Shown here: positions 1 through 8,927 of the stretch, one piece after another | Position numbering within the stretch: position 1 is the stretch's first letter | Layout: each line of letters opens with the position of its first letter | Source: Desulfomonilaceae bacterium | Lineage (GTDB): Bacteria > Desulfobacterota > Desulfomonilia > Desulfomonilales > Desulfomonilaceae | NCBI GenBank assembly: GCA_041662605.1 | Contig: JBAZSD010000003.1 | Location: 62,001-126,000 of the forward strand | Length of the DNA: 64,000 nt | Direction of reading: 5' to 3' | Notes under the pieces: model-generated | The model's input: only the letters and a program-made list of their open reading frames with translations | The model's database searches: none | What the model was told of the DNA's origin: nothing | Translations under genes and position numbers: made by a program

Positions 1-420
1 ATCAGTTGTTTACCTGAGAATAAGCCTCGGTACCTGATGGGAGTCGGCATGCCGCTCGATATTGTCGAAGCGACCATCATGGGTGTAGATTTGTTCGACT
101 GTGTCCTGCCCACTAGAAACGCTCGAAACGCAAATCTGTTCACATCATCGGGCCGATTGAACATACGCAATGCGAGGTATCGGGAAGATCACGGTCCGGT
201 GGATCCCCTTTGTGGTTGCGTTTTGTGCCGGAATTATTCAAGGGCTTATCTACGACATCTATTTCGGGAGAAAGAGATTTTCGGTTTTAATTTGGCTACT
301 ATCCACAATCTGAACTTTTATTATCGGCTCATGTCTGATATTAGAACCGCCATTAGTGAAAATCGTTTGAATTCTTTGCTGAAGCAGTACTCATTCCAAA
401 CGGAGGATATCGATGATTGA
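1..420 (+). CDS. tgt: tRNA-guanine transglycosylase (Tgt), C-terminal part
   Basis: Bacterial Tgt exchanges guanine-34 for preQ1 in tRNAs with GUN anticodons, a step of queuosine synthesis. The reading frame is open from the first base, so the gene starts outside the window. The visible part begins with the family segment KPRYLMGVG and continues through LFDCVLPTRNAR. It carries the zinc site as C-x-C-x2-C with a His further on (DPLCGCVLC then LRHL). The stop at 418-420 overlaps the yajC start by 8 bases, so the genes are translationally linked. The order tgt-yajC-secD-secF is common in bacteria. queH, another queuosine-pathway gene, lies about 8 kb downstream. Confidence 0.96.
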   Translation: MSCLPENKPRYLMGVGMPLDIVEATIMGVDLFDCVLPTRNARNANLFTSSGRLNIRNARYREDHGPVDPLCGCVLCRNYSRAYLRHLFREKEIFGFNLATIHNLNFYYRLMSDIRTAISENRLNSLLKQYSFQTEDIDD

Positions 421-757
421 TTTGGCTTACGCCATGGGTTCTCAGACCGGACAGGCAGGTGGAGACGGGATGCAGTCTTTGATCCAGTTTCTGCCTATAG
501 TTCTCATTTTTGTTGTGTTTTACTTCCTGCTCATTAGACCCCAGCAAAAAAAGGCAAAAGACCACAAAGTGATGCTTGAGAACATTAAAAAAGGCGACAG
601 CGTTATCACCCAGGGCGGTGTTTATGGAAAAGTCGCGGCTATTCAGGATCAGATCGTGGTCCTTGAAATTGCCGACAAGGTTCGGGTTCGTGTAGCCAGG
701 CCATACATCGCCGGATTGGCTTCAACACCTCCTCCCCCTGTGGAACCGAATGCCTGA
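413..757 (+). CDS. yajC: YajC, Sec translocon accessory subunit
   Basis: A 114-residue single-span inner-membrane protein that associates with SecDF and SecYEG. One hydrophobic segment lies at about residues 23-42, followed by the family signature RPQQKKAKDH and the ITQGGVYGKV motif of the cytosolic domain. The start at 413 is supported by a GGAGG six bases upstream. It overlaps the tgt stop and is followed after 13 bases by secD. The C-terminus ends in a short proline run. Length is normal for the family. Confidence 0.95.
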   Translation: MIDLAYAMGSQTGQAGGDGMQSLIQFLPIVLIFVVFYFLLIRPQQKKAKDHKVMLENIKKGDSVITQGGVYGKVAAIQDQIVVLEIADKVRVRVARPYIAGLASTPPPPVEPNA

Positions 758-770
758 GGAGACACAGTAG

Positions 771-2375
771 ATGATAGAGAGTCTCAAGACCAGATTTGTA
801 ATAATATTTTCCGTTTTGGCAATATGCCTTTTTTTGATTTATCCTTCGATTGGCCCAGTGCCCGCAATATGGTCCAAGTATTTGCCGGATAGCCCTATCA
901 GGCTTGGACTGGATCTGCAAGGCGGCCTTTACCTTGTTCTGGAAGTGCAGGTAGAGAAAGCTGTGGAAGCCGTCGTTGATCAAACGATGCTGGAAGCCTC
1001 CAGCCTAATGAAGGATGAGCGGATCAGGTATGTAGATTTACATCGAAATTCTGCGGATTCGTTTGTCATATCTTTCAAGGATCCCGACCAGGCTTCCTTG
1101 TTTGACCAAAAGGTACTGGAAAAGCTCTCCAGCTTTAAAAAGATTTCATCGGGACAAACCGACAAGGGATTCGAAACCGAGTTGCAGCTTGACCCCAAGA
1201 CAGTAGAATCAATCAAGCAAAAAGCCGTCAGACAGGCGGTCGACACGATTCGGAATCGAGTAGACGCGTTTGGCGTGGCCGAACCTGACGTTGTCATCCA
1301 GGGCACGGATAGGATTGTAGTACAGTTGCCGGGACTGAAAGAGGACGTCAACAGGGCCATTGACATAATAAGACGTACCGCTCGACTGGAATTCAGGCTT
1401 GTCGATGAAAAAGGAGACCTCAGCGCTGCTCTGAAAGGGGCTGTTCCTCCGGGTGATGAAATCCTTTATCAGCTTGACAAGAATCCAAGAACCGGAGCTG
1501 TTACCCGGACACCTTTTCTGGTCAAGAAACAAGTCCTGCTGACTGGCGATTTGCTTACAGACGCCAGGGTTCATCCCGACCATACCGGTCGCATGACAAT
1601 CGGGATGGATTTTAACCGGCTTGGGGCGCAGCAGTTTGAAAGAATAACAGGAGAACACGTTCGGGAGCGACTTGCCATTGTACTAGACAACAGGGTCTAT
1701 TCCGCTCCTGTGATCAAAGACCGTATTTCTGGCGGATCAGCTATCATAGAGGGTATGTTTTCTCCTGACGAGGCTCACGACCTCGCTCTAGTCCTGAGGG
1801 CCGGTTCGCTTCCTGCGCCCGTTAAGATCCTGGAAAACCGCTCGGTTGGACCATCCCTGGGGGAAGACTCGATAAAAGCGGGAAGAAACGCGATAGTTTT
1901 AGGCATGCTCCTGATAGTCATCTGTATCGCGCTTTATTATAAGTGGTCTGGACTTGTAGCCGATATAGCCCTGTTTTTTAACCTAATATTGATTTTCGCA
2001 GTCATGGTGTCACCTGGACTGAGAGCTACCTTGACTCTTCCGGGCCTCGCCGGGGTCGCTCTTACTATTGGTATGGCTATTGATGCGAACATTTTGATTT
2101 TTGAACGTATCAGAGAGGAGTTGCGCCTAGGACGGACTCCCAGAGCCGCGTTGGAGAACGGCTATTCCAAGGCATTCTCGACCATTTTTGACTCAAACCT
2201 GACAACGATTCTCTCGGCGCTACCCTTGATTCAGTTTGGAACCGGCCCAATCAAGGGATTCGCCATTACGCTTTGTATCGGGTTAATAGCGTCAATGTTT
2301 ACAGCCTTATTTGTGACCAGGGCTATTTTTGACTATGCGTTTCAGGTTAAACGGATCAAGAAACTCAGTGTTTAA
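771..2375 (+). CDS. secD: Protein translocase subunit SecD
   Basis: SecD, with SecF, uses the proton or sodium motive force to help pull exported proteins out of the SecYEG channel. The 534-residue protein has an N-terminal membrane span, the D1 motif LGLDLQGG at about residues 46-53, a large periplasmic region, and a C-terminal block of five further spans with the GMAIDANILIFERI motif typical of RND-like SecD. The ATG has a GGAG about 9 bases upstream. SecD and SecF are separate genes here and very likely cotranscribed with tgt and yajC. Confidence 0.97.
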   Translation: MIESLKTRFVIIFSVLAICLFLIYPSIGPVPAIWSKYLPDSPIRLGLDLQGGLYLVLEVQVEKAVEAVVDQTMLEASSLMKDERIRYVDLHRNSADSFVISFKDPDQASLFDQKVLEKLSSFKKISSGQTDKGFETELQLDPKTVESIKQKAVRQAVDTIRNRVDAFGVAEPDVVIQGTDRIVVQLPGLKEDVNRAIDIIRRTARLEFRLVDEKGDLSAALKGAVPPGDEILYQLDKNPRTGAVTRTPFLVKKQVLLTGDLLTDARVHPDHTGRMTIGMDFNRLGAQQFERITGEHVRERLAIVLDNRVYSAPVIKDRISGGSAIIEGMFSPDEAHDLALVLRAGSLPAPVKILENRSVGPSLGEDSIKAGRNAIVLGMLLIVICIALYYKWSGLVADIALFFNLILIFAVMVSPGLRATLTLPGLAGVALTIGMAIDANILIFERIREELRLGRTPRAALENGYSKAFSTIFDSNLTTILSALPLIQFGTGPIKGFAITLCIGLIASMFTALFVTRAIFDYAFQVKRIKKLSV

Positions 2376-2425
2376 TATCTGAGATTCTTTACTTTTGATT
2401 TTCCAAGTTAAGTAAGGATTGAGCA

Positions 2426-3337
2426 GTGGAACTCATACCGCCAAACACTAACATAGACTTTATGGGCAATAGGCGATACGCGTATGCCTTTACGACCATC
2501 ATGATACTTCTTTCCGTACTCTCTTATCCTATCAAGGGCTGGATCAACCTTGGAATAGACTTCACCGGCGGAGTTACCGTCCAGGTCCAGTTTAAGAATA
2601 AAGTCGATACAGAGCACATCAGAAAGGCGCTTGAACCAATGAGCGCCAACGCTACAGTCCAAAGCTTCTCAATGGGGAGCAAGGCTGAGGATTATCTGAT
2701 CAGAATGGAATCTCCGGAGGAGGGTTCTGAGAAATTTTCCATGCAATTGCAGGAAATTTTTGACAAGTCTTTTGGTAAAGGAACCGCGGAGATAAGAGGA
2801 CTTGAGGTTGTCGGTCCCAAGGTTGGTCATGATCTCAGACAGGCGGCAATCTGGGCTACAATTGTCGCCCTGGCCATGCTTCTCGTCTACATGGCTTTCC
2901 GCTTCACATTGAGCATGGGCTTAGGAGCCATTTTCTGCTTGGTTCATGATTTGATAATAATTTACGGTTTTTTTGTGTGGACCGGTAAGGAATTCAACCT
3001 CACCATTCTCGCCGCCATGCTGACCTGCATCGGTTATGATATCAATGACACTATCGTTGTTTGCGACCGAATCAGGGAAAATCTGAGGACTATGCGCAAA
3101 CAGCCCTTGGCCGAGGTTTTGAACAGTTCCATCAACCAGACACTTTCCAGAACAGTTTTGACTTCAGGATTTACATTGCTTGTTGTCGTGGCCCTGCTGA
3201 TTTTTGGCACACCACAACTAAAAGACTTTGCCTGGGCATTATTTGTAGGTATAGTTTTTGGAACGTATTCCTCAATATTTGTTGCGGCTCCTTTGATTCT
3301 AGGGATTAACAAATATATTCCAGTAAAAAGAGGATAG
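2426..3337 (+). CDS. secF: Protein translocase subunit SecF
   Basis: Partner of SecD in the inner membrane. The protein has 303 residues. The N-terminal span is followed by the LGIDFTGGV motif near residue 40, a short periplasmic domain, and a five-span block with GYDINDTIVVCDRIREN, the SecF counterpart of the SecD proton-path motif. The start is GTG at 2426, supported by AAGGA 7-12 bases upstream; no ATG fits as well. It lies 50 bases after secD in the same direction. Confidence 0.96.
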   Translation: MELIPPNTNIDFMGNRRYAYAFTTIMILLSVLSYPIKGWINLGIDFTGGVTVQVQFKNKVDTEHIRKALEPMSANATVQSFSMGSKAEDYLIRMESPEEGSEKFSMQLQEIFDKSFGKGTAEIRGLEVVGPKVGHDLRQAAIWATIVALAMLLVYMAFRFTLSMGLGAIFCLVHDLIIIYGFFVWTGKEFNLTILAAMLTCIGYDINDTIVVCDRIRENLRTMRKQPLAEVLNSSINQTLSRTVLTSGFTLLVVVALLIFGTPQLKDFAWALFVGIVFGTYSSIFVAAPLILGINKYIPVKRG

Positions 3338-3388
3338 GATTGTTGCCGGCTCAATTTAGGCCCCAGCGGCCAAGATAGCTGTTTGGAA

Positions 3389-4387
3389 ATGACAAAAATT
3401 CTGGGGCATGCTGAGACGCTGGCCATGCTTGAGAAATCTGTGGGTTCAAAAAGAACCGCCCATGCGTATTTATTCTCAGGCATTGAAGGAATCGGCAAGA
3501 AGCTCGTAGCGTTAGAATTCGCCAGCATGCTTTGTTGTCCCGCGTATGCTGGTGAAAGGGCCCATGACTGCGGGACATGTGAAAAGATAAAGAGAGGAGC
3601 CCATCCTGATGTCTTGATTGAGGCTCCTCTTAAAGGTTCTATAAGAATCGACAGAATTCGGCATCTCCAGGGATTTTTCAAATATTCCCCGATCGAAGCG
3701 CCATATCGAGTCATAATTATCGACGACGCACACACTGTGAACCGAGCGGCTCAAAACGCTTTGCTCAAAACCCTTGAAGAGCCGCCGGGTTTCGGCGTAT
3801 TGATCCTGATAACATCCAAACCGTCTTCTTTACTGCCCACCGTTTTGTCAAGACTAAGGAAAATCAAATTCGGCCCACTGGCTCGATCGGATGTGGCTAA
3901 CGAGCTTTTCAGAACTAGAGACTTACCTTTGAATCAGGCTGACGCTCTCGCTGGGCTTGCATCTGGGAGCTTGGGCCACGCCATTGAGTTGTTGACACCC
4001 AAGATTTTGACATCGAGAAACATATTGTCGCAATTCCTCAGCAAAGGGAGCGAATTCGGATTGGCCAACCTCCTGGAGATGTCGGCGCAACTGAGTTCCG
4101 ACACCCAAAATTTTATCGACGCCATCGAATTCGGGATGTCCTGGATTAGAGATTTGGTCCTGTTAAGAATCGGCGCAGAAGCTCAGTCCATAGTCAATAT
4201 CGACTTCATTGACATTTTGGAGGCTTCGGCTCAACATTACTCAGTAGAGCAATTGCTGGCAGCGCATGATGAGATGTCCGACGCGCTAAAGTTCACTTAT
4301 ACGGATACAAATATCAATCGCAATCTCGCTGCTGACGTAATGTTTCTGAGAATTCGGGAAAAGATGAACGAAAAGTGGTCTCAATAG
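3389..4387 (+). CDS. holB: DNA polymerase III delta-prime subunit (HolB-like)
   Basis: Clamp-loader subunit related to DnaX. Visible features are an AAA+ P-loop-like GIEGIGKK near residue 33, a zinc-ribbon cluster of cysteines (CC, then CGTC) at about residues 48-66, a Walker-B-like IIDDAH, and LLKTLEEPP, which is characteristic of DnaX/HolB. The usual SRC sensor motif appears as SRL. About 332 residues, normal length. The start is either ATG 3389 or TTG 3383; no strong ribosome-binding site separates them. It follows secF by 51 bases and precedes the PSP1 gene, a pairing common in bacteria. Confidence 0.9.
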   Translation: MTKILGHAETLAMLEKSVGSKRTAHAYLFSGIEGIGKKLVALEFASMLCCPAYAGERAHDCGTCEKIKRGAHPDVLIEAPLKGSIRIDRIRHLQGFFKYSPIEAPYRVIIIDDAHTVNRAAQNALLKTLEEPPGFGVLILITSKPSSLLPTVLSRLRKIKFGPLARSDVANELFRTRDLPLNQADALAGLASGSLGHAIELLTPKILTSRNILSQFLSKGSEFGLANLLEMSAQLSSDTQNFIDAIEFGMSWIRDLVLLRIGAEAQSIVNIDFIDILEASAQHYSVEQLLAAHDEMSDALKFTYTDTNINRNLAADVMFLRIREKMNEKWSQ

Positions 4388-4417
4388 ATTCACTTTTTGG
4401 GTCCGAGGTACAATCTG

Positions 4418-5719
4418 ATGCCGAATAACAAAAAACGAGGCGATAAATCCTTTATGCCAAGATCATGGGGCGATGCTTCCGGTCGGAGACCGACCAAGGA
4501 TACTCAATCAGGACAAACTACACCACAAACGGAATCTGAAGTGTCTCCTTCGAGTTCTAAAGATTCTCTTCTGGAAGCTTTAGAGTCAACCGATTCCTGC
4601 GTTGGTTCTAATCCGTGTGACTCATCCTATTCCATTGATTTCTCCCAATCGATCGAGAGCTTTTCTGTCGGTTTTTCCGGATCCCCGATGCCTACAGAGG
4701 GATCTGAATATTATGACGACGAAGCCATTGAATGCGAAACGATCTCTGATGGGGGAGCAGGCGGTGGAACAACCTGGGGTCCGGAGGATCGGACAGACGC
4801 CGGTTTCGGCGCCAGGATCGCCGGCATCAGATTCGGGTATGCATGTAAGGTTTATCATTTCGACGCCGGAGACATGGATCTCGAATACGGTGAGTGGGTC
4901 TTAGTCAAGACCGAAAAGGGACTTGGTCTAGGCCAGGTTGCGATTCCACCTTTTGAGAGAATTATTGACGCCGCACAGGCCGACGCCCTCCGAAAAATAC
5001 TCCGTAAGGGAGGGAAGGTCGATCTTGATCAGAGGGAACGTTGCTGTCAGAGGGAATCGGAAGCCTATTCATACTGTATGGACAAGATAGAAGAACTTGC
5101 TCTTGCAATGAAGCTCGTATCGGTTGAGTGTTTCTTCGATTGTTCAAAATATGTTTTTTATTTCACATCTGAAGGAAGGGTTGATTTCAGAGAGTTGGTA
5201 AAGCAACTGGTCTCCCGTTTTCCAGTGCGGATAGAAATGCGACAGATAGGTGTTCGTCATGAAGCTAAGATGACTGGAGGAATTGCATGTTGTGGGCAGG
5301 AACTATGCTGCTCTCGATTTCTAACGGATTTCAGGCCGGTTTCCGTAAAGATGGCGAAGAATCAAAACCTTTCCTTGAACCCCACAAAAATATCCGGTGT
5401 TTGCGGTCGCCTGATGTGCTGTTTGAGCTATGAGCATGATGTCTACGAGGAATTTAGCAAGAACCTTCCTCGGGTTGGAAAACTAATTGGGACTACCAAA
5501 GGCGAAGGCTGCGTGATCAAACACAATCCATTGGAAGAAACCGTGCTTGTAAAGCTTGCCGACGATACTATGGTTGCAGTTCGACCAGAGGACATATTGG
5601 GAGAACTGGAGGTGGAGAATACAAGAAGGATCTCTCCCTCGAACCCATCAGCCCCAAAGCCCCCCCGGAGGGCCCATAGCAGGAAATCTCAAAACGACCC
5701 GGCTAAAGAAGAGATTTGA
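4418..5719 (+). CDS. ricT: PSP1 / RicT family regulatory iron-sulfur protein
   Basis: The C-terminal two thirds is a PSP1 domain. It has the cysteine pattern seen in RicT (YaaT): CCGQELCC, a 28-residue spacer containing FLTDF and LSLNPTKISG, then CGRLMCCLSYE. In Bacillus subtilis RicT forms an iron-sulfur complex with RicA and RicF that affects RNA processing; its role in Desulfobacterota is not known to me. The first ~130 residues are acidic, Ser-rich and probably disordered. I chose ATG 4418 because GAGG lies 9 bases upstream; an upstream TTG at 4397 has less support. The holB-ricT order is conserved in many bacteria. Confidence 0.88.
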   Translation: MPNNKKRGDKSFMPRSWGDASGRRPTKDTQSGQTTPQTESEVSPSSSKDSLLEALESTDSCVGSNPCDSSYSIDFSQSIESFSVGFSGSPMPTEGSEYYDDEAIECETISDGGAGGGTTWGPEDRTDAGFGARIAGIRFGYACKVYHFDAGDMDLEYGEWVLVKTEKGLGLGQVAIPPFERIIDAAQADALRKILRKGGKVDLDQRERCCQRESEAYSYCMDKIEELALAMKLVSVECFFDCSKYVFYFTSEGRVDFRELVKQLVSRFPVRIEMRQIGVRHEAKMTGGIACCGQELCCSRFLTDFRPVSVKMAKNQNLSLNPTKISGVCGRLMCCLSYEHDVYEEFSKNLPRVGKLIGTTKGEGCVIKHNPLEETVLVKLADDTMVAVRPEDILGELEVENTRRISPSNPSAPKPPRRAHSRKSQNDPAKEEI

Positions 5720-5834
5720 AATAGCGAGCGCAAAAGAGTTTAATTACTTTCTTTGTGTTAGATGACCTTCGTTGACAGCCAATGGGCTGACCATACGGGA
5801 TTTCTTTTCTCCTCTACACCTAAGGATAGCTCTA

Positions 5835-7760
5835 ATGAAACGCGTAATTCTCGGCACAGCGGGTCACATAGACCACGGAAAAACCCAATTGGTAAAGGCT
5901 CTTACGGGGATAGACACGGACAGGCTCAAAGAGGAAAAAGAGAGGGGAATCAGCATTGAACTGGGATTCGCCTATCTTGACCTTGGTCCGGAGATCCGAA
6001 TCGGTATAGTGGACGTTCCAGGTCATGAGAGATTCATACGCCAGATGGTTGCAGGCTCAGGGGGTGTTGACATAGCTGCCCTGGTAATTGCCCTGGATGA
6101 GGGTGTCATGCCTCAGACCGTGGAGCATTTGGATATTCTTCGTCTACTGGGGATAAAGTATGGGTTGGTTGTCCTGACCAAGTTGGATCTGGTCGATGAG
6201 GAACTCGCCATGCTGGCTGAGGAAGATGCGAGGGATTTGGTAAAAGGCACTTTCCTGGAAACCGCTCCGATGGTCCGTGTATCTTCCCGTACAGGGGAAG
6301 GCATTGAGGAATTGAAAAAGGTTATCCTGGATCTGAGCGAACATGTAGCGCAGCGTTCGTTGTACGGACTTCTAAGACTGCCGATTGATAGGGTGTTCAC
6401 ATTGAAGGGCCACGGAACGGTGGTGGCGGGAACCTTAATCTCAGGGACAATCATAGTCGGTGATGAGATAGAAATACTACCTCAGGCCGTGAAGTCTTCG
6501 GTTCGATCTATCGAATCCCACAAACAATTTGAGAAGCAGTCGTTTCCTGGAGAGCGGGTCGCGGTAAACCTTCGCGGGCTCGAACAGCAGGACGCTCACA
6601 GGGGAAACGTCATAACTCATCCCGGTGAATTTCGGCCCTCTTACATCATTGATGTCAAACTGACGACATTAGATAGAAGCTCAATAAAATTGACCAACCT
6701 TAAAAAGGTCAGGCTTCATCATTACACCACGGATGTAGAAGCCACCATAGCCTTTCCTGATAGGGATTCCATGGAACCTGGAGAAGAGGTGTTGGCCCAG
6801 TTGAGGACGGCTGCGCCCATTGTGCCGGCAACTGGGGATAGGTTTGTGGTTCGAGCCATTTCACCTTCCGTGACCTTGGGTGGAGGTGTGATTCTTAACC
6901 CTAGAGCGCCTAAATTAAGGGCAAGATCGGTGAAGTCCTTTATGGAATCCGAAAGGGAAGACGATGTTGGAGTCATATCGTCTCTGGTAAAGGGCTCCGG
7001 AGTAAACGGCGTCAACAGAAACGAGTTACTGGGGATGTCAGCGTTTTCGTCCTCCAGACTCGACAAGACGCTCGAAAAGCTTAGAAATGAACACACGGTT
7101 ATTCAACTGGATTCCACGGAAAAGAGATTGGTGCATCGTGATTATCTTGAACTCGTAAAAAAGAAAATATTGGATAGGTTAGAGCAATATCATAGGGACA
7201 ATCCTTTAAAAGAAGGGATATCAAAGCAGGAGTTGCGCTCTATGGCTCCGGGCAGCGATCGTCTTTTCAAAATTGCATTGGATAATTTCATCTCAAATGG
7301 GGTTCTAGCTGATCAGGGAGACACCATTAGAGCCTCTACCCACAAAGTACGTCTGAAAGATGAAGAAAAGAATCTCAGGGTAAAGATTCTTGAAGCTCTC
7401 GGCAAAGAAGAAAATTCTCCTCCAGTGCTCAAAGAGTTAATAGCGCAGGTCGGGACTGATCAAAAACAGGTAAAAGGTTTGCTCACGGTTCTGGAAAAAG
7501 AAGGGCGGGTTGTGAAAATCAGGGAGGAAATGTACTTTTCTAAGGATTTTATCGAGAATGTCAAAGGGCGTCTCGTGGAACTGCTAAAAAAAGAAGGATC
7601 TATAACCCCGTCAAAATTTCAGGAGATAACGAAATCTTCCCGGAAATATAACATTCCGCTATTGGAGTACTTTGATCGTGAAAAACTCACACTCAGGATT
7701 GGTGATCAACGAGTGCTCAGAGGAGCAGGAAGTTCCTCGGAATTGGCCAAGGATTCGTAA
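5835..7760 (+). CDS. selB: Selenocysteine-specific elongation factor SelB
   Basis: SelB delivers Sec-tRNA to UGA codons marked by a SECIS hairpin. The 641-residue protein starts with an EF-Tu-like GTPase: P-loop GHIDHGKT at residues 10-17, DVPGHERFI (G3) and TKLDLVD (G4). Beta-barrel domains follow, then winged-helix repeats over the last ~250 residues, which is what separates SelB from EF-Tu. The ATG at 5835 has AAGGAT upstream and leaves the GTPase domain at the very N-terminus; an upstream ATG at 5772 would add an unrelated extension. No selA, selC or selenoprotein gene was recognised nearby. Confidence 0.96.
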   Translation: MKRVILGTAGHIDHGKTQLVKALTGIDTDRLKEEKERGISIELGFAYLDLGPEIRIGIVDVPGHERFIRQMVAGSGGVDIAALVIALDEGVMPQTVEHLDILRLLGIKYGLVVLTKLDLVDEELAMLAEEDARDLVKGTFLETAPMVRVSSRTGEGIEELKKVILDLSEHVAQRSLYGLLRLPIDRVFTLKGHGTVVAGTLISGTIIVGDEIEILPQAVKSSVRSIESHKQFEKQSFPGERVAVNLRGLEQQDAHRGNVITHPGEFRPSYIIDVKLTTLDRSSIKLTNLKKVRLHHYTTDVEATIAFPDRDSMEPGEEVLAQLRTAAPIVPATGDRFVVRAISPSVTLGGGVILNPRAPKLRARSVKSFMESEREDDVGVISSLVKGSGVNGVNRNELLGMSAFSSSRLDKTLEKLRNEHTVIQLDSTEKRLVHRDYLELVKKKILDRLEQYHRDNPLKEGISKQELRSMAPGSDRLFKIALDNFISNGVLADQGDTIRASTHKVRLKDEEKNLRVKILEALGKEENSPPVLKELIAQVGTDQKQVKGLLTVLEKEGRVVKIREEMYFSKDFIENVKGRLVELLKKEGSITPSKFQEITKSSRKYNIPLLEYFDREKLTLRIGDQRVLRGAGSSSELAKDS

Positions 7761-8197
7761 AATTGACTGAGGTTTCTGATCTTGTCGAGACATTCGTTTC
7801 TAAACGTTTCAAAGCGTTTGGCGCTAGCCGGCGACCTGTCATCAACGAATTTTCCTGCCGCCCACGCTTGCCGGTCGAGACAAATATAGACATTGTCCAG
7901 GATTTTCAGCCACTTCCTGTCCTGATCGGAGTTGACCCAACTAAGAACGAGGTTGATTTTTGCCCGGATGACTCGAATTCTTTTCTGGATCCCGGTCACG
8001 GTTTGGGCTGCCGAACCCGCATCCAGGGAGCCTGCTACAAACTGATCTCCTACCATGCCGAGCAACAGAAAGGAATCATTGGCGTATGCTGTCGCCGTTT
8101 GAGCAAAGGCGTCGGTTAGCGCCGATTGGTCTGCGGACCAGGACATCCCGGCCACTAACACGATGATGATTGCTATTAATCCAGAAATCCGCTTCAT
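7706..8197 (-). CDS. Small exported protein of unknown function
   Basis: A 163-residue protein that I do not recognise. From the ATG at 8197 it begins with a clear signal peptide (MKRIS, then a hydrophobic stretch, then a likely cleavage near SWSA-DQS), so it should be periplasmic. The mature part is mostly helical in appearance with two cysteines (YICLD and NECLD), which could form a disulfide. Its 3' end overlaps the convergent selB end by 55 bases. It is divergent from queH. Confidence 0.6.
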   Translation of the reverse strand: MKRISGLIAIIIVLVAGMSWSADQSALTDAFAQTATAYANDSFLLLGMVGDQFVAGSLDAGSAAQTVTGIQKRIRVIRAKINLVLSWVNSDQDRKWLKILDNVYICLDRQAWAAGKFVDDRSPASAKRFETFRNECLDKIRNLSQFYESLANSEELPAPLSTR

Positions 8198-8279
8198 TGG
8201 CTCACTTATTGGTCTAAATACGGTCAATGCTATTCTACTCAAAAGATACCATGACTAAGGAAAGGAGACAACCCGATTA

Positions 8280-8816
8280 ATGAAAATTCTGCTCCATGCG
8301 TGTTGCGCGCCCTGCCTGGTTATTCCATATGATGATCTTTCAAAAGAGGGACACGAAGTAACGGCTTTTTTCTTTAATCCAAATATTCATCCATACAGTG
8401 AAAATTTGAGAAGGCAAGATGCCTTTAATTCATACACTGAAGTAAATGATATCCGCGTGATGAAAGATGACACTGGACTTGAAATGGAAGACTGGTTTAG
8501 GGAGATAGTTTTTCGTGAACCACAACGATGCCGGCTTTGTTTTAATTTTAGAATGGATGTGGTGGCGCGCCTTGCGGAGGCTAAAGGGTTTGACGCGTTT
8601 TCAACCACCCTCCTCTATAGCCGATTCCAAAAACATGATTTACTGAAAACAGCGTGTGAAGCCATTTCGGAAAATCATCGCATACCTTTCATTTACAGAG
8701 ACTGGAGAACCGGATGGAATGAAGGAGTGAAGAGATATCGAAAGCTCGGTTTTTATCGCCAGAAATATTGCGGTTGTCTTTACAGTGAGAAAGAAAGGGC
8801 AAAAAAGATCATGTAA
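8280..8816 (+). CDS. queH: Epoxyqueuosine reductase QueH
   Basis: QueH performs the last step of queuosine synthesis, reduction of epoxyqueuosine in tRNA, as the non-cobalamin alternative to QueG. The 178-residue protein has the family (DUF208) cysteine pattern: vicinal CC at residues 9-10 (HACCAPC), CRLC in the middle and CGC near the end (KYCGCLYS). These bind an iron-sulfur cluster and an adjacent metal site. A strong GGAAAGGAG lies upstream of the ATG. The function fits tgt at the start of the window. Confidence 0.93.
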   Translation: MKILLHACCAPCLVIPYDDLSKEGHEVTAFFFNPNIHPYSENLRRQDAFNSYTEVNDIRVMKDDTGLEMEDWFREIVFREPQRCRLCFNFRMDVVARLAEAKGFDAFSTTLLYSRFQKHDLLKTACEAISENHRIPFIYRDWRTGWNEGVKRYRKLGFYRQKYCGCLYSEKERAKKIM

Positions 8817-8927
8817 GTTTAAAAAATAGACGAAGGGGTCTTTTCTGGAAATTGGCCTGTTGCCTACTTGCCTCAAGGTGAGTTATAACTATAGTTCGTC
8901 ACCTTCCAGGGTTGTGGGAAATGGCCT

